From positions 47,059-111,058 of the forward strand of contig PERG01000007.1 of the NCBI GenBank assembly GCA_002928535.1: a DNA stretch of 64,000 nt. The letters run 5' to 3'. How positions within the stretch are numbered: the first letter of the stretch is position 1; each line of letters starts with the position of its first letter. Origin of the DNA: Methylotenera sp. (lineage in GTDB: Bacteria; Pseudomonadota; Gammaproteobacteria; Burkholderiales; Methylophilaceae). The notes under the pieces were generated by a model. The model ran no database searches. It had not been told where the DNA came from and was given only the letters and a program-made list of their open reading frames with translations. Below, in pieces: positions 33,876-45,583 of this stretch. Both the position numbers and the translations under genes were made by a program.

Positions 33876-35303
33876 TTATCTAGGTAATGTAGAAGTACCC
33901 ATCAAGAACTCATCAACTGCTTTAGCTGCTTGCCGGCCTTCACGAATTGCCCACACCACTAATGATTGGCCGCGACGCACGTCACCTGCGGCAAACACTT
34001 TAGCCTTGCTGGTCTTGTAGCTTTCCGGGCCTTCTGTGGTTGCTTTAGCATTGCCACGCTGGTCTTTTTCTACGCCGAACGCATCTAGCAGTTTTTGTAC
34101 TGGCGACACAAAACCCATGGCTAACAATACGAGATCCGCTTTAATGGTGAACTCCGTACCTTCTACTTCTACCATCTTGCCTTCTTTCCACTCGACTTTA
34201 CAGCCTTTCAAGTGAGTGACTTTGCCGTTCTCGCCGATCAATTCTTTAGTGGTGATAGACCAGTCACGATTAGCGCCTTCTTCATGCGAGCTTGAAGTGC
34301 GCATTTTTAGTGGCCAGTTAGGCCATACTAATTCTTTATTCTCTTTTTCCGGTGGTTGTGGCATGAGCTCGAATTGTGTGATGCTCACTGCGCCATGGCG
34401 GTTCGAAGTACCAACACAGTCAGAACCGGTATCGCCACCGCCAATGACCACCACGTTTTTATTGGTCGCCATGACTTGGTCAGGCACGGTATCACCAGCC
34501 ACCACTTTATTTTGCGGTGTTAAGAAGTCCATGGCAAACATTACGCCGTCTAATTCACGGCCTTTTACGGGTAAATCACGTGGCTGTTCAGCACCCCCAG
34601 CCAAAATCACCGCATCGAACTCTGCCATCAAGTCGTCGGCTTTTACATTTTCGCCTACGTGTTGATTCACGCGGAACTCCACACCTTCAGCCGCCATTTG
34701 GATCATGCGGCGGTCAATATGTGTTTTTTCCATCTTGAAGTCGGGGATACCATAACGTAACAAACCACCAATACGGCTATTTTTTTCCAGCAGCACCACC
34801 TCATGACCTACACGCGCCAATTGTTGAGCGGCGGCCATACCGGCAGGACCAGAACCTACAATCGCCACTTTTTTACCGGTTTTAACCGCCGGCACTTCTG
34901 GTTTGACCCAATCATTTTCCCAGGCCTTATCGATGATCGCATGCTCAATGGACTTGATACCTACTGGATCAGCATTGATGTTAAGCGTACATGCTGCCTC
35001 ACAAGGGGCAGGGCAGATACGGCCGGTGAATTCAGGGAAGTTGTTGGTGGAGTGCAATACATCGATCGCAGTACGCCAATCCTGGTTATATACCAGGTCA
35101 TTCCAGTCAGGAATAATATTGTTGACCGGGCAGCCGGTAGTACAGAACGGGATACCACAATCCATACAGCGTGCACCTTGCTGTTTAGCTTGCTCATCGG
35201 TCAGATGTAATACAAATTCTTTGTAATTCTTAACGCGATCTTTGACCGGCAGATTTGCTTCTGCCAGTCGTTGATATTCCATAAACCCTGTTACCTTGCC
35301 CAT
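33876..35303 (-). CDS. gltD: Glutamate synthase small subunit
   Basis: This flavoprotein passes electrons from NADPH to the large subunit GltB for glutamate synthesis from 2-oxoglutarate and glutamine. The N-terminal Fe-S cysteines lie in CMDCGIPFC...CPVNN and CPAPCEAAC. The FAD site is [18 protein letters not shown] and the NADPH site is [15 protein letters not shown], with a closing [16 protein letters not shown] block. AAAGG lies before the ATG. It follows gltB by 102 bases, a gap that holds a hairpin. Confidence 0.97.
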   Translation of the reverse strand: MGKVTGFMEYQRLAEANLPVKDRVKNYKEFVLHLTDEQAKQQGARCMDCGIPFCTTGCPVNNIIPDWNDLVYNQDWRTAIDVLHSTNNFPEFTGRICPAPCEAACTLNINADPVGIKSIEHAIIDKAWENDWVKPEVPAVKTGKKVAIVGSGPAGMAAAQQLARVGHEVVLLEKNSRIGGLLRYGIPDFKMEKTHIDRRMIQMAAEGVEFRVNQHVGENVKADDLMAEFDAVILAGGAEQPRDLPVKGRELDGVMFAMDFLTPQNKVVAGDTVPDQVMATNKNVVVIGGGDTGSDCVGTSNRHGAVSITQFELMPQPPEKENKELVWPNWPLKMRTSSSHEEGANRDWSITTKELIGENGKVTHLKGCKVEWKEGKMVEVEGTEFTIKADLVLLAMGFVSPVQKLLDAFGVEKDQRGNAKATTEGPESYKTSKAKVFAAGDVRRGQSLVVWAIREGRQAAKAVDEFLMGTSTLPR

Positions 35304-35362
35304 TTTGTAACCTTTATCTCTAATTCTTATACTTAGAATTTCATCACATTAAATTTACGCAC

Positions 35363-35402
35363 AAATCCACCTTAAGCTGTATGGCATCAGGTGGATTTTT
35401 TA
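35363..35402. promoter_or_regulatory. Hairpin in the gltB-gltD gap
   Basis: AAATCCACCT pairs with AGGTGGATTT around 16 bases, followed by T residues on the plus strand only. On the minus strand the run is short (ATTTGTG), so it may be a weak attenuator or an mRNA-stability element that adjusts GltD relative to GltB. Confidence 0.5.
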
Positions 35403-35405
35403 CGA

Positions 35406-38400
35406 TTAAGCCGCTTGTTTGCTTGCGGCTGCAGCGAGTTCGGTCAATGCACGTTTGTACTCGTGCGGCATGACCTTAACAAACTTGGCGCGTGAATTTG
35501 CCCAATCGGCTAACAATTCATTCGCGCGTGGGCTGTCAGTATATTTCGCATGGTTCTCAATCAGCGATTTGAGGGTTAGCTCATCTGGCTGGTTGAGATG
35601 CTGCACTTTGCCGATATCGGCATCGGCGACTTCAACTTTTTCCAATGCCACCATGCTCATATTGCAGCGTTTAGCGAACATACCGTCTTCATCATAGACA
35701 TACGCTACGCCGCCGCTCATCCCTGCTGCAAAGTTCTGGCCGGTCAAGCCCAATACCACCACGGTACCGCCGGTCATGTACTCACAACCGTGGTTGCCCA
35801 CACCTTCTACAACCGCAGAAGCACCTGAGTTACGTACACAGAACCGTTCACCCGCGACACCGCTGAAGTAAGAGGCACCAGTCGTTGCACCGTACATCAC
35901 GGTGTTACCGACGATAATATTTTCATGCGCAATGCCACGGAACGCTTTAGGTGGTTTGATCACAATACGACCGCCACACAGGCCTTTACCTACATAGTCG
36001 TTACCTTCACCGGTTAATTCGAAAGTGATGCCTTTGGCCAGGAAGGCCGCAAAACTTTGACCTGAGGTGCCGGTGAAATTAACGTGTATCGTGTCATCCG
36101 GCAAACCGGCATTGCCGTAGCGCGTTGCAATCTGGTTAGAGAGCATAGTGCCCACGGTACGGTTAGTATTCGTGATCGGCAAGTCCAATACGACTTTATT
36201 ACCAGTTTCTAATGCGTTTTTAGCCAGGTCGATCAGCTTATTATCTAACGCATTTACCAAACCATGGTCTTGCACATCGTTATTTTTGCGTGATACTTCT
36301 GCTGGCATATCCGGCAGATGGAAAATCTTGCTGAAATCCAAACCGTTGATTTTCCAATGGTCGATGCCGGCTTGCATATCCAACAAATCAGCGCGGCCAG
36401 TCAAGTCTTCAAACTTGGCGATACCCATAGAAGCCATGAGTTCACGTACTTCTTCTGCAACGAAGAAGAAGTAATTCACCACATGCTCAGGTTGGCCGGT
36501 AAAGCGTTTGCGCAATTCCGGGTCTTGGGTTGCAACCCCTACCGGGCAGGTATTCAGATGACATTTACGCATCATGATACAGCCTTCAACCACAAGCGGT
36601 GCAGTCGCGAAACCGAACTCATCTGCACCCAACAAGGCACCGATTACCACGTCACGACCGGTTTTCATTTGGCCATCGACTTGCACCACAACGCGACCAC
36701 GCAATTGATTGAGCACTAAGGTTTGCTGTGTTTCCGCCAAACCTAATTCCCATGGCGTACCCGCATGCTTGATGGAAGAGATCGGCGATGCCCCGGTACC
36801 GCCATCGTGACCTGCGATCACAATGTGGTCAGACTTGGCTTTTGCTACGCCTGCCGCTACCGTTCCTACGCCAGTTTCTGAAACCAGTTTTACTGAGATA
36901 GATGCTTTAGGATTGGCATTCTTCAAGTCATGAATCAGTTGCGCAAGGTCTTCAATTGAGTAAATATCATGGTGCGGAGGAGGGGAGATTAAGCCCACGC
37001 CAGGCACGGAGAAACGCAATTTAGCGATATATTCAGAGACCTTATGGCCTGGCAATTGACCGCCTTCACCTGGTTTTGCACCTTGTGCCATCTTGATCTG
37101 GATTTGATCAGCAGAAGCCAGGTATTCAGCAGTCACGCCGAAACGGCCTGAAGCGACTTGCTTGATGCGTGAACGCATGGAGTCGCCAGCCTGCATGGCC
37201 ACGTCTTTTTCAATCTGGTTCGCACCGATGACATTCGCCATACTGGAAGCAGTCGCCACCGGGATAAAGCGTTTCGCATCTTCACCACCTTCACCGGTAT
37301 TGGATTTACCGCCAATACGGTTCATGGCAATCGCTAAAGTCGCATGCGCTTCAGTAGAGATAGAGCCCAATGACATCGCGCCCGTGGCAAAACGTTTCAC
37401 GATTTCTTTAGCCGGCTCCACTTGCTCTAATGGAATCGCCGGGCCAACAGATTTGATTTCGAACAAACCGCGCAATGTCATATGACGACGTGTCTGGTCA
37501 TTAATGAGTTTCGCGTATTCTTTATAGGTCTCGAATTGGTTGGTGCGCGTCGCATGCTGTAATTTTGCGATTGAATCCGGTGTCCATAAGTGTTCTTCAC
37601 CGCGGACACGGAAGGCATATTCCCCACCTGCATCCAAGCTATTGGATAAGACCGGGTCGTCGCCAAATGCAGCAGTATGTAAACGCACTGCTTCTTCAGC
37701 GACTTGATCCAAGCCGATCCCCTGGATATTGGTTGCTGTGCCGGTGAAATATTTATCTACAAACACTGAGTTTAAGCCTATGGCTTCGAAAATTTGCGCG
37801 CCACAGTAAGACTGGTAGGTCGAAATGCCCATTTTTGACATGACTTTGTATAAGCCTTTGCCAATGGCTTTCACGAATTTCTTCGCCGCTTCGTAGTTGT
37901 CTTTGCTGCCCATGTGATTAATGGTTTCAAAAGCCAACCAAGGACAAACCGCCTCGGCACCATAACCGGCAAGTAAAGCAAAGTGATGCACTTCACGGGC
38001 TGAACCAGTATCGATCACCAAACCTGTGCTGGTACGCAGACCAGCTTTCACCAAGTGTTCGTGCGTTGCTGAACAAGCTAACAAAGCTGGGATTGCCAAG
38101 CGGTCAGCGCTCACGTTGCGATCTGACAAGATCAGGATATTGAAACCGTCTTTCACGGCATTTTCTGCTGCGCTGGCAATACTCGCTACCGCAGAGGCCA
38201 TGCCTTCCTTACCTTGGCCAGCAGGGTAGGTAATATCCAGCACTAAAGATTTGTATTGATTTTGCGTTAGGGTCGCAATGGCTTTCAGCTGCTCAAGTTC
38301 ATCCAGCATCAATACCGGTTGAGCCGCTTCCAGGCGCAATGGCGGCTGTGTTTCATCAATACCTAGCAGGTTAGGCTTAGGACCGATAAACGTCACCAAT

Positions 38401-40079
38401 GACATCACCAACTCTTCACGGATCGGGTCAATCGGCGGATTAGTCACTTGCGCAAACAATTGCTTGAAGTAGTTGTAAAGTAATTTTGGTTTGGCAGACA
38501 ACACCGGCAAGGCGGCATCGTTACCCATGGAACCAGCGCCTTCTTCACCATTGGCAATCATCGGCGACATGACAAACTTGATATCTTCTTGCGTGTAACC
38601 GAACGCTTGTTGCGTATCGAGCAGACTAGCCGCCATTTCGAACTTGCCATCTACTTTAGGCATATCGCTCAGGAAGTAGCGTGTTTTCTCAATCCATTGT
38701 TTATATGGTTTAGCGGTCGCCAGTTCTTTTTTGACTTCGTTATCGTCAATGATGCGGCCTTGCTCCATGTCGATTAACAACATTTTGCCTGGCTGTAAGC
38801 GCCATTTTTTAACAATTTTTTCTTGCGGGAATGTCAGCACACCCATCTCTGACGCCATCATCACGATGTCGTCATCGGTCACCAGGTAACGTGCCGGACG
38901 TAAGCCATTACGGTCCAGCGTTGCACCGATCATGCGGCCATCAGTAAATGCTACTGCCGCTGGGCCATCCCATGGCTCCATCAATGCAGCGTGGTATTCG
39001 TAGAATGCACGGCGCTCTTCGTCCATCAATGGGTTGCCTGACCAGGCTTCCGGAATCAGCATCATCATGGCGTGTGGCAGTGAATAGCCTCCAGCCACGA
39101 GCAACTCCAGACAGTTATCGAAACAGGCTGAATCAGACTGACCTTCGGCGATCAATGGCCAGAGTTTTTCCAGGTCTTCACCGATCACTGTAGAACGCAT
39201 TGCTTCATGACGCGCTGCCATCCAGTTGACATTGCCTTGTACGGTATTAATTTCGCCGTTATGCGCGATCATGCGGAATGGATGGGCCAGATCCCAGGCT
39301 GGGAAAGTATTGGTTGAAAAGCGTTGATGCACTAGCGCCAGCGCAGAAACGACGCTTTCGTCATTTAAATCCGTGTAGTAAACGCCAACTTCATTAGCCA
39401 GCAACATACCTTTGTAAACAATAGTGCGGGAAGATAAAGAGGGGATATAAAACGCTGCGTTATCTTGTAGATTCAACGCGCGCACTTCATGCTCGATACG
39501 TTTACGGATCACGAACAATTTACGTTCAAAAACGTTTTGGTCAGCTACTGTGCTGGCAATAATGACCTGGCACATGGTCGGCTCAACATCGCGCGCGGCT
39601 TGGGCGATATTGCTATTGTTGACTGGCACATCGCGCCAGCCGAGTAAGGTTTGGTTTTCTTCTGCGATAATTTTATTAATGATTGCCTCACAAGCTGCAC
39701 GGTTTTGTACAGATTGCGGCAAAAACACGTTACCTACGGCATATTGGCCAGCAGCCGGCAGCGTAATATTAAGCTTAGCTGCTTGTATGCGCATAAATGC
39801 ATCTGGCATTTGCATGAGCAAACCGGCGCCATCGCCTAACTTAGGGTCATAACCAGTTGCACCACGGTGGGTCAGGTTGGTAAGTAACTCCAGGCCTTTT
39901 TGCACAATATCATGGCTTTTTTGGCCCTTGATGTGCGCTACAAAACCCACCCCACAAGCGTCGCGCTCATTAGACGGGTTATATAAACCTTGCTTGAGTG
40001 GCCTACCTGTATAAGCAGCTTGAGTACTACTGGATTCAACATTACTCTGACCAATTGGATTACTTGAAACGGATGCCAT
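35406..40079 (-). CDS. gltB: Glutamate synthase large subunit
   Basis: This 1557-residue enzyme carries the glutaminase and synthase sites of NADPH-GOGAT. The Ntn-amidotransferase nucleophile is the cysteine of RDACGVGF (C42), which is exposed after a 41-residue propeptide is removed. The FMN-binding central domain contains [12 protein letters not shown] and [14 protein letters not shown]. The [3Fe-4S] motif is C-x5-C-x4-C ([12 protein letters not shown]). A right-handed helix domain closes the protein ([20 protein letters not shown]). It forms the gltB-gltD nitrogen-assimilation unit. No clear ribosome site is visible before the ATG. Confidence 0.98.
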   Translation of the reverse strand: MASVSSNPIGQSNVESSSTQAAYTGRPLKQGLYNPSNERDACGVGFVAHIKGQKSHDIVQKGLELLTNLTHRGATGYDPKLGDGAGLLMQMPDAFMRIQAAKLNITLPAAGQYAVGNVFLPQSVQNRAACEAIINKIIAEENQTLLGWRDVPVNNSNIAQAARDVEPTMCQVIIASTVADQNVFERKLFVIRKRIEHEVRALNLQDNAAFYIPSLSSRTIVYKGMLLANEVGVYYTDLNDESVVSALALVHQRFSTNTFPAWDLAHPFRMIAHNGEINTVQGNVNWMAARHEAMRSTVIGEDLEKLWPLIAEGQSDSACFDNCLELLVAGGYSLPHAMMMLIPEAWSGNPLMDEERRAFYEYHAALMEPWDGPAAVAFTDGRMIGATLDRNGLRPARYLVTDDDIVMMASEMGVLTFPQEKIVKKWRLQPGKMLLIDMEQGRIIDDNEVKKELATAKPYKQWIEKTRYFLSDMPKVDGKFEMAASLLDTQQAFGYTQEDIKFVMSPMIANGEEGAGSMGNDAALPVLSAKPKLLYNYFKQLFAQVTNPPIDPIREELVMSLVTFIGPKPNLLGIDETQPPLRLEAAQPVLMLDELEQLKAIATLTQNQYKSLVLDITYPAGQGKEGMASAVASIASAAENAVKDGFNILILSDRNVSADRLAIPALLACSATHEHLVKAGLRTSTGLVIDTGSAREVHHFALLAGYGAEAVCPWLAFETINHMGSKDNYEAAKKFVKAIGKGLYKVMSKMGISTYQSYCGAQIFEAIGLNSVFVDKYFTGTATNIQGIGLDQVAEEAVRLHTAAFGDDPVLSNSLDAGGEYAFRVRGEEHLWTPDSIAKLQHATRTNQFETYKEYAKLINDQTRRHMTLRGLFEIKSVGPAIPLEQVEPAKEIVKRFATGAMSLGSISTEAHATLAIAMNRIGGKSNTGEGGEDAKRFIPVATASSMANVIGANQIEKDVAMQAGDSMRSRIKQVASGRFGVTAEYLASADQIQIKMAQGAKPGEGGQLPGHKVSEYIAKLRFSVPGVGLISPPPHHDIYSIEDLAQLIHDLKNANPKASISVKLVSETGVGTVAAGVAKAKSDHIVIAGHDGGTGASPISSIKHAGTPWELGLAETQQTLVLNQLRGRVVVQVDGQMKTGRDVVIGALLGADEFGFATAPLVVEGCIMMRKCHLNTCPVGVATQDPELRKRFTGQPEHVVNYFFFVAEEVRELMASMGIAKFEDLTGRADLLDMQAGIDHWKINGLDFSKIFHLPDMPAEVSRKNNDVQDHGLVNALDNKLIDLAKNALETGNKVVLDLPITNTNRTVGTMLSNQIATRYGNAGLPDDTIHVNFTGTSGQSFAAFLAKGITFELTGEGNDYVGKGLCGGRIVIKPPKAFRGIAHENIIVGNTVMYGATTGASYFSGVAGERFCVRNSGASAVVEGVGNHGCEYMTGGTVVVLGLTGQNFAAGMSGGVAYVYDEDGMFAKRCNMSMVALEKVEVADADIGKVQHLNQPDELTLKSLIENHAKYTDSPRANELLADWANSRAKFVKVMPHEYKRALTELAAAASKQAA

Positions 40080-40253
40080 ATTATCTAATCACAAAACATT
40101 TAGCGGAACCTTCAAGTTTACCGTTAAATGCCTATGTGTTCAATAAGATAGGCGTGAAAGATGCAAGAATATTGTCAAAACGCCTAGCTGAGATTTTCTC
40201 AGCCAGACATGCATAACGCAGATTGGCTTTTGCCAAGTCGCTTAATAGAGTGT

Positions 40254-41543
40254 TTAAGAAGCTTTCACTGCTTGAAAAGCTTTTTTAGCAATTTCAACTG
40301 TATTTGCAATATCTTCATCGGTATGGGCTGCTGATACAAAACCCGCTTCAAAAGCTGAAGGACCTAGGTAAATGCCGGCATCCAGCATGGCGTGAAAAAA
40401 TACGTTAAAAGCGGCTTTATCGGACTGCATGATTTCAGCAAAGCTGCTTGGGCAATTTTCACTAAAATACAAACCAAACATACCCCCCACATGTTGTGCA
40501 TTAAAAACCACGCCGGCTTCTTGTGCTGCTGCCTTTAATCCATCCACCAGTTTCTTGGTTTGCGCTGCAAGCTTGTCATGGAAATTAGGCGCTTGAATCA
40601 ACTCTAAAGTCTTCAAACCCGCCGTCACTGCAACCGGGTTCCCGGACAAAGTACCAGCTTGGTATACCGCACCTAATGGTGCCAGGCAGCTCATGATATC
40701 TTTACGGCCGCCAAATGCCCCTACCGGCAAACCGCCGCCGATGACTTTACCCAAAGTTGTCATATCCGGCTTGATGTCATACAGCGCTTGCGCGCCACCC
40801 AGATGTACCCGGAAACCAGTCATGACCTCATCAAAAATCAATACGCTACCATGCTGTGTGCAAAGTTCACGCAAGGTTTTGAGGAACTCCATGTGCGGCA
40901 CGATGAGATTCATATTGCCCACTACAGGCTCAATGATTACACAGGCGATCTCACTGCCAATTTTGCCAAACAGGTCTCTTAATTCTTGAGTATTGTTGTA
41001 CTCCAAAGTCAGCGTATGCGCTGCAACTTCAGCCGGCACACCTGCAGAGCTCGGCTCACCAAAGGTCAATAAACCAGAACCGGCTTTTACTAATAGCGCA
41101 TCCGCGTGGCCGTGATAACAACCTTCAAATTTCACGATCTTGTTACGCCCGGTAAAACCGCGCGCAACGCGAATTGCACTCATGGTGGCTTCCGTGCCGC
41201 TACTGACCAGCCGCACTTGTTCCATGCTCGGCACAAGCTTGTTAATAAGCTCTGCCATTTCCAACTCAAGACCTGTGGGTGCGCCAAAAGACAAGCTATT
41301 CTCAGCGACTTGTTGCACCGCTTTAATGACTTCCGGGTGGGCATGGCCTACAATCATCGGCCCCCATGAATTGATGTAATCGATATATTGCTTACCATCA
41401 ACATCCCATAATTTGGACCCTAAACCGCGCTTAAAAAAGATGGGGGTACCGCCCACACTGCGAAACGCACGTACTGGAGAATTCACGCCGCCAGGAATGA
41501 GTTGCTGAGATTTATCGAAAAGGATCTGATTGATAGAAGTCAT
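40254..41543 (-). CDS. hemL: Glutamate-1-semialdehyde 2,1-aminomutase
   Basis: This PLP enzyme makes 5-aminolevulinate from glutamate-1-semialdehyde, the first heme precursor in the C5 pathway. The PLP lysine is K266 in [37 protein letters not shown] and [10 protein letters not shown] are further motifs. The start codon overlaps the thiE stop as ATGA, so translation is coupled to thiE. It is last of thiD-thiE-hemL. Confidence 0.97.
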   Translation of the reverse strand: MTSINQILFDKSQQLIPGGVNSPVRAFRSVGGTPIFFKRGLGSKLWDVDGKQYIDYINSWGPMIVGHAHPEVIKAVQQVAENSLSFGAPTGLELEMAELINKLVPSMEQVRLVSSGTEATMSAIRVARGFTGRNKIVKFEGCYHGHADALLVKAGSGLLTFGEPSSAGVPAEVAAHTLTLEYNNTQELRDLFGKIGSEIACVIIEPVVGNMNLIVPHMEFLKTLRELCTQHGSVLIFDEVMTGFRVHLGGAQALYDIKPDMTTLGKVIGGGLPVGAFGGRKDIMSCLAPLGAVYQAGTLSGNPVAVTAGLKTLELIQAPNFHDKLAAQTKKLVDGLKAAAQEAGVVFNAQHVGGMFGLYFSENCPSSFAEIMQSDKAAFNVFFHAMLDAGIYLGPSAFEAGFVSAAHTDEDIANTVEIAKKAFQAVKAS

Positions 41544-42172
41544 AGAATTTTAATAGTTAAAGTTTCAAATAATTGGTTAAATTTTGCCGCTGACGCTATT
41601 ACATCATCGTTAGCAAATAATGCATTGATCACGGCCACAGCATCGGCACCCGCTTGAATGGCTAACTGGGCAGTCTCTAGTGTAATGCCACCGATGGCTA
41701 CCATCGGCAATCCCAATGGCTTGGCTTGAGCAAATAAATCTAAAGGGGCTACCGGTGCATGCGGCTTAGTGCTAGAAGCAAAGCAGGCTCCAAACGCAAT
41801 ATAACTGGCACCTTGTGTCGCAGCTTGCTGCGCCAGATCCAGTCGGTTGTAACAGGACGTACCAATAATTTTATGCGCATCTAGCAACTGCCGGACAGCA
41901 GCAATATCACCATCCGTGCCGCCTAAATGCACACCATCCGCATCGAGTGACTGGCAAAGTGCCACATCATCATTAATGATAAGTGGCACGTGATACTGTC
42001 GGCAGACAGGTAATAATGCACTTGCCTGATCTTTTCGCAATCCGGCATCGGCCAGCTTATTGCGATACTGCAATATGTTGGCGCCGCCCTGCAATGCTAA
42101 AGTCACTTTTTCAAGCAGCAAGTCCGTATTTTCAATATCGGGCGTAACTGCATACAAACCTTGTATCAACAT
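41540..42172 (-). CDS. thiE: Thiamine-phosphate synthase
   Basis: This enzyme joins HMP pyrophosphate and thiazole phosphate to thiamine phosphate. The TIM-barrel motifs [34 protein letters not shown] and [10 protein letters not shown] are as expected. Length (210 residues) is standard. It starts six bases after thiD and ends inside the hemL start codon. The pyrimidine substrate comes from ThiC and ThiD. Confidence 0.96.
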   Translation of the reverse strand: MLIQGLYAVTPDIENTDLLLEKVTLALQGGANILQYRNKLADAGLRKDQASALLPVCRQYHVPLIINDDVALCQSLDADGVHLGGTDGDIAAVRQLLDAHKIIGTSCYNRLDLAQQAATQGASYIAFGACFASSTKPHAPVAPLDLFAQAKPLGLPMVAIGGITLETAQLAIQAGADAVAVINALFANDDVIASAAKFNQLFETLTIKIL

Positions 42173-42178
42173 GCGTAG

Positions 42179-43039
42179 TTAATGCGTTTTCGCGCTGGTG
42201 TCACCCGTGGTGACCAAGGTATCTTCTTCATCACGTGCCCAGAACATACGGTCAGGGATAAATTGCCCCATGCCCGGCCTGAAACCATTTTTTAATGTTT
42301 GCCAGGTATATTCTTGCGCTTCCAGAATCGCTTCTTCCATCGTTAAACCATGTGCCATGCAAGCTGCAATGGCGCTGGTTAACGTACATCCAGACCCATG
42401 ATAGCTCCCGGGCAGGCGCTCCCACTTGTATGCACGGATCATTTTATTATCGCCGTACAAGGTATTCGTCACCTCTAGCGTACGTTCATGCGTGCCCGTT
42501 ATAAGCACGTACTCACTCCCCATTGCCAGCAAACGGGCAGCACTTTCATCTAGTGAGGTGAGGCTGATTTCATCCGCCTCGTCCGCAAATGCCAATCGGC
42601 GCGCTTCCAGGCTATTAGGCGTAATCAATGTCGCTTGTGGAAACAGCAGTTCGATCATGGCATCCATCATATCGTCGTTGGTTAAATCATCACCGCGCCC
42701 CGACGTTAGAATAGGATCGATCAACAAAGGCACATCTGGGTAATCGGCCATGATCTCCGCAACCACCGCGATATTTTCCACTGAGCCTAATAGGCCCAAT
42801 TTAAAAGCAGAAACCTGCACATCTTCTAAAATTGCCCGCGCCTGATCGTTCACCCAATCCGCGTCCATCGGCAGGACGCTATCTACACCTATGGTGTCTT
42901 GAACCGTAACGGCCGTCACAACGGAAAGCGGGTGGCAGCCGATACTGGCAAATGTCAGGATATCGGCTTGCAAGCCGGCACCACTGCTAGGATCAGTGCC
43001 TGCAAATGTCATTACGCATGGAGGTGCTTGGTTTGCCAT
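42179..43039 (-). CDS. thiD: Hydroxymethylpyrimidine/phosphomethylpyrimidine kinase
   Basis: This ribokinase-fold enzyme phosphorylates HMP and HMP phosphate for thiamine synthesis. The substrate loop is FAGTDPSSGAGLQADI and the ATP/anion-hole motif is GSGCTLTSAIAACMAHG. A C-terminal segment (about 245-286) contains MGQFIPDRMFWARDEED, present in betaproteobacterial relatives. It follows tRNA-Gly by only 33 bases, with no room for an ordinary separate promoter, so it is likely co-transcribed with the tRNA. No TPP riboswitch is visible before it. Confidence 0.95.
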   Translation of the reverse strand: MANQAPPCVMTFAGTDPSSGAGLQADILTFASIGCHPLSVVTAVTVQDTIGVDSVLPMDADWVNDQARAILEDVQVSAFKLGLLGSVENIAVVAEIMADYPDVPLLIDPILTSGRGDDLTNDDMMDAMIELLFPQATLITPNSLEARRLAFADEADEISLTSLDESAARLLAMGSEYVLITGTHERTLEVTNTLYGDNKMIRAYKWERLPGSYHGSGCTLTSAIAACMAHGLTMEEAILEAQEYTWQTLKNGFRPGMGQFIPDRMFWARDEEDTLVTTGDTSAKTH

Positions 43040-43072
43040 AGTTTAGCCATTTAAAGTGCTGTTATCGGTTTG

Positions 43073-43146
43073 TGGAGCGGGTGACGGGAATCGAACCCGC
43101 GTATCGAGCTTGGGAAGCTAGCGTTCTACCATTGAACTACACCCGC
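43073..43146 (-). tRNA. tRNA-Gly (anticodon CCC)
   Basis: The arms GCGGGTG and CACCCGC pair, and the anticodon loop is TTCCCAA, giving anticodon CCC. The T loop is GGTTCGATTCC and CCA is encoded (43073-43075). It closely resembles E. coli glyU. One mismatch lies in the anticodon stem. It may be the first product of the transcript that continues into thiD. Confidence 0.95.
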
Positions 43147-43237
43147 AAAAAAGCCATTTTACTTTATTTTGCATCGTGCTGCTCAGCCTCGACTGCGTGG
43201 GTAGCTAGTGAGTATAAACTTTTATAAATTGACCTGA

Positions 43238-45454
43238 TTAAAATTCAAGCGGATCCACATCGACCGCCCATCGCACTTTGGTAGCAATCGGCAGGCCTCT
43301 TAAATGAGTGACCAATATTTTAAGCAATTGTTGCAAGCTGCCGCGCTTATTCGCATGCAGCAACAATTGGCCGCGCTCCATCCCTTTTAAACGCTCCATC
43401 TGCGGGCGCACAGGATCATAAATAGTGACCTGGCTATTCTGTTCCCGTGCAAAGTTAAATGCATTTTGCAAGAATTTTTGCACCAGCGCGTAGTCATTCG
43501 CTTCTGCGCGTAGCATGGCGGTAAATACATACGGTGGGAATTGCACCGTTTCGCGCTCTTGCAGCATGGCATTTGCATAGCTTTCATAATCCTGGCTACG
43601 CAAAGCGTTGAATAACACATGATCCGGAAATTGCGTCTGGATAATGACCTGGCCTGCCTTATCGGCACGTCCGGCACGGCCTGCCACCTGCATAAGTTGC
43701 GCAAATAAGCGTTCACTGGCGCGAAAATCGGGGCTATGCAAAGCACTATCGGTATCAATCACACCGACCAAGGTTAAGTTTGGAAAATCGTGGCCTTTTG
43801 CCAACATTTGCGTGCCTACCAAGATATCGATTTCCTGGTTATGCACCTTGTTTAAAATCTCCACCAGTGCATTTTTGCGGCTCATGCTATCGCGATCTAC
43901 ACGCGCAATACGCGCAGTCGGAAATAATGCAGCCAATGTTTGCTCAAGACGTTGCGTACCATGTCCGATTGGATGTAAGTCGGCATCACCGCAACTGGGA
44001 CATTGGTTAGGAATTCTTTGCTCGTGTCCGCAATGGTGGCAACTGAGTTTTTTCTGCCGCAGATGTACAACTAGCCTACTACTGCAGCGCATGCATTGCG
44101 CAATCCAATGGCAGGCCGCACACAATAATACGGGCGAATAGCCACGGCGATTGATAAACAATAGGCTTTGCTCACCTTTTGCCAACCGTAACTTCAGCGC
44201 ATTCACGAGTTGCGGCGTGAGCCCTTGTTGCAGATTCACTTTAGTCGTATCGATACACTCGATATGCGGCAACCTTGCTGCAGTCACCGCGCGTTCCCGT
44301 AAATGCAAGCGCTGATATTTAGTGCTCTGTGTTTCATTTACCTGGCTGTTGAACCAGCTTTCCAAAGCGGGTGTGGCAGAACCTAACACTATCGGGATAT
44401 TCAAATGTTTGGCGCGCACCATCGCTACGTCGCGCGCGTGATAACGCATGCTGTCCTGCTGCTTGTAAGAACTATCGTGCTCTTCATCAATGATGATGAG
44501 TTTCAAATGGGGTAGCGGGGTGAATACCGAAAGCCGTGTGCCGATCACAATTCTTGCAGCACCTGATTGTGCGAGCTGCCAATGATGTAAGCGTTCACTC
44601 TCGCTTAAGTTGCTATGCAAGCTCACTAGCGGAAATTCCGGCAAGCGGCTTTGGAAGCGCGCTTCCAATTGCGGCGTCAGGTTGATTTCCGGCACCAGCA
44701 CTAAAATTTGTGAATCTGACTCTTGTTGCAGCAGATGCTGCATGAGCCGAATATACACTTCGGTTTTACCGCTGCCGGTAATGCCATAAATCAGCCAGGC
44801 CTTGAAAGCCTGTACATCCTGCAGAATAGCTTTTACGGCTTGATCCTGCTCCCCGTTCAGGGTTGGTACCGCTGTAACCGGCATTTGTGGCGCTGTTAAT
44901 CCCGCTTGCACCTGCTCGCTCATCGCCCAACCCTGGGCGACTAAATTTTTGGCCGTTTTTCTGGCGCCACTGGAAATCGCGTCTAAAGCTGCTTCGGTAA
45001 TTAAGTCATCACTATGCAAAGCCGCCATCACGCGCTGCAAAATTAACTGCTTTTTTGGCAAGATAGCTAAATCAATACTGCGGCCCAGATCTGTTAAGCG
45101 ATAAGCAAATTGCTTACGCGAAACTGCTGGTGCGATCTGCCGCAATCGAGCGGGCAAGGATGCGAGTAGCGCCTGGCCAAATGGATATTGGTAATATTCA
45201 GCGCAGAATTTGATGATGTTTAGTATAGCCGCATCCAAAGGCGCTTCTTCTGCAAACACCTGACTAACCGGTTTGAGTTTTTCCAACGCGAATTCACTGG
45301 TATCTGCCAGCGCCATGACAATGCCGATCTGCTGGCGCCGGCCAAACGGTACAAGCACACGCTGTCCCACTTGCACTGGAGCGCCATTACTCAGGTAATC
45401 GAACTGGCGATCCAGCGGCACATCCAAGGCGACTTTTAATATGGGTTTAATCAA
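43238..45454 (-). CDS. priA: Primosomal protein N' (replication restart helicase PriA)
   Basis: This helicase restarts stalled replication forks. It has an N-terminal DNA-binding domain, Walker A at GITGSGKT (224-231), the DEEH box (323-326), and the zinc cysteines CAAC, CMRC, CHHC and CPSC (about 450-490). GRAGRADKAGQV is helicase motif VI. Length (738 residues) is typical. The start is TTG because an in-frame stop lies just upstream and the next residues (IKPILKVALDVPL) match the family start. It reads toward tRNA-Gly. Confidence 0.95.
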   Translation of the reverse strand: MIKPILKVALDVPLDRQFDYLSNGAPVQVGQRVLVPFGRRQQIGIVMALADTSEFALEKLKPVSQVFAEEAPLDAAILNIIKFCAEYYQYPFGQALLASLPARLRQIAPAVSRKQFAYRLTDLGRSIDLAILPKKQLILQRVMAALHSDDLITEAALDAISSGARKTAKNLVAQGWAMSEQVQAGLTAPQMPVTAVPTLNGEQDQAVKAILQDVQAFKAWLIYGITGSGKTEVYIRLMQHLLQQESDSQILVLVPEINLTPQLEARFQSRLPEFPLVSLHSNLSESERLHHWQLAQSGAARIVIGTRLSVFTPLPHLKLIIIDEEHDSSYKQQDSMRYHARDVAMVRAKHLNIPIVLGSATPALESWFNSQVNETQSTKYQRLHLRERAVTAARLPHIECIDTTKVNLQQGLTPQLVNALKLRLAKGEQSLLFINRRGYSPVLLCAACHWIAQCMRCSSRLVVHLRQKKLSCHHCGHEQRIPNQCPSCGDADLHPIGHGTQRLEQTLAALFPTARIARVDRDSMSRKNALVEILNKVHNQEIDILVGTQMLAKGHDFPNLTLVGVIDTDSALHSPDFRASERLFAQLMQVAGRAGRADKAGQVIIQTQFPDHVLFNALRSQDYESYANAMLQERETVQFPPYVFTAMLRAEANDYALVQKFLQNAFNFAREQNSQVTIYDPVRPQMERLKGMERGQLLLHANKRGSLQQLLKILVTHLRGLPIATKVRWAVDVDPLEF

Positions 45455-45583
45455 GATGGGCCGTTATGATGATTGCTGATGTTTGATTAAAGAATGAGTT
45501 AAAATACCAGTCACAAAAATTATCGTTTAACTAACATTAGTTTTTATTGGTCATTAACTTTTTTGTAAAGATACGAACTGGTC

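Noticed and set aside
40080..40253. Plus-strand frame between gltB and hemL
   Set aside because: It extends into gltB on the other strand and its product has no recognisable pattern.
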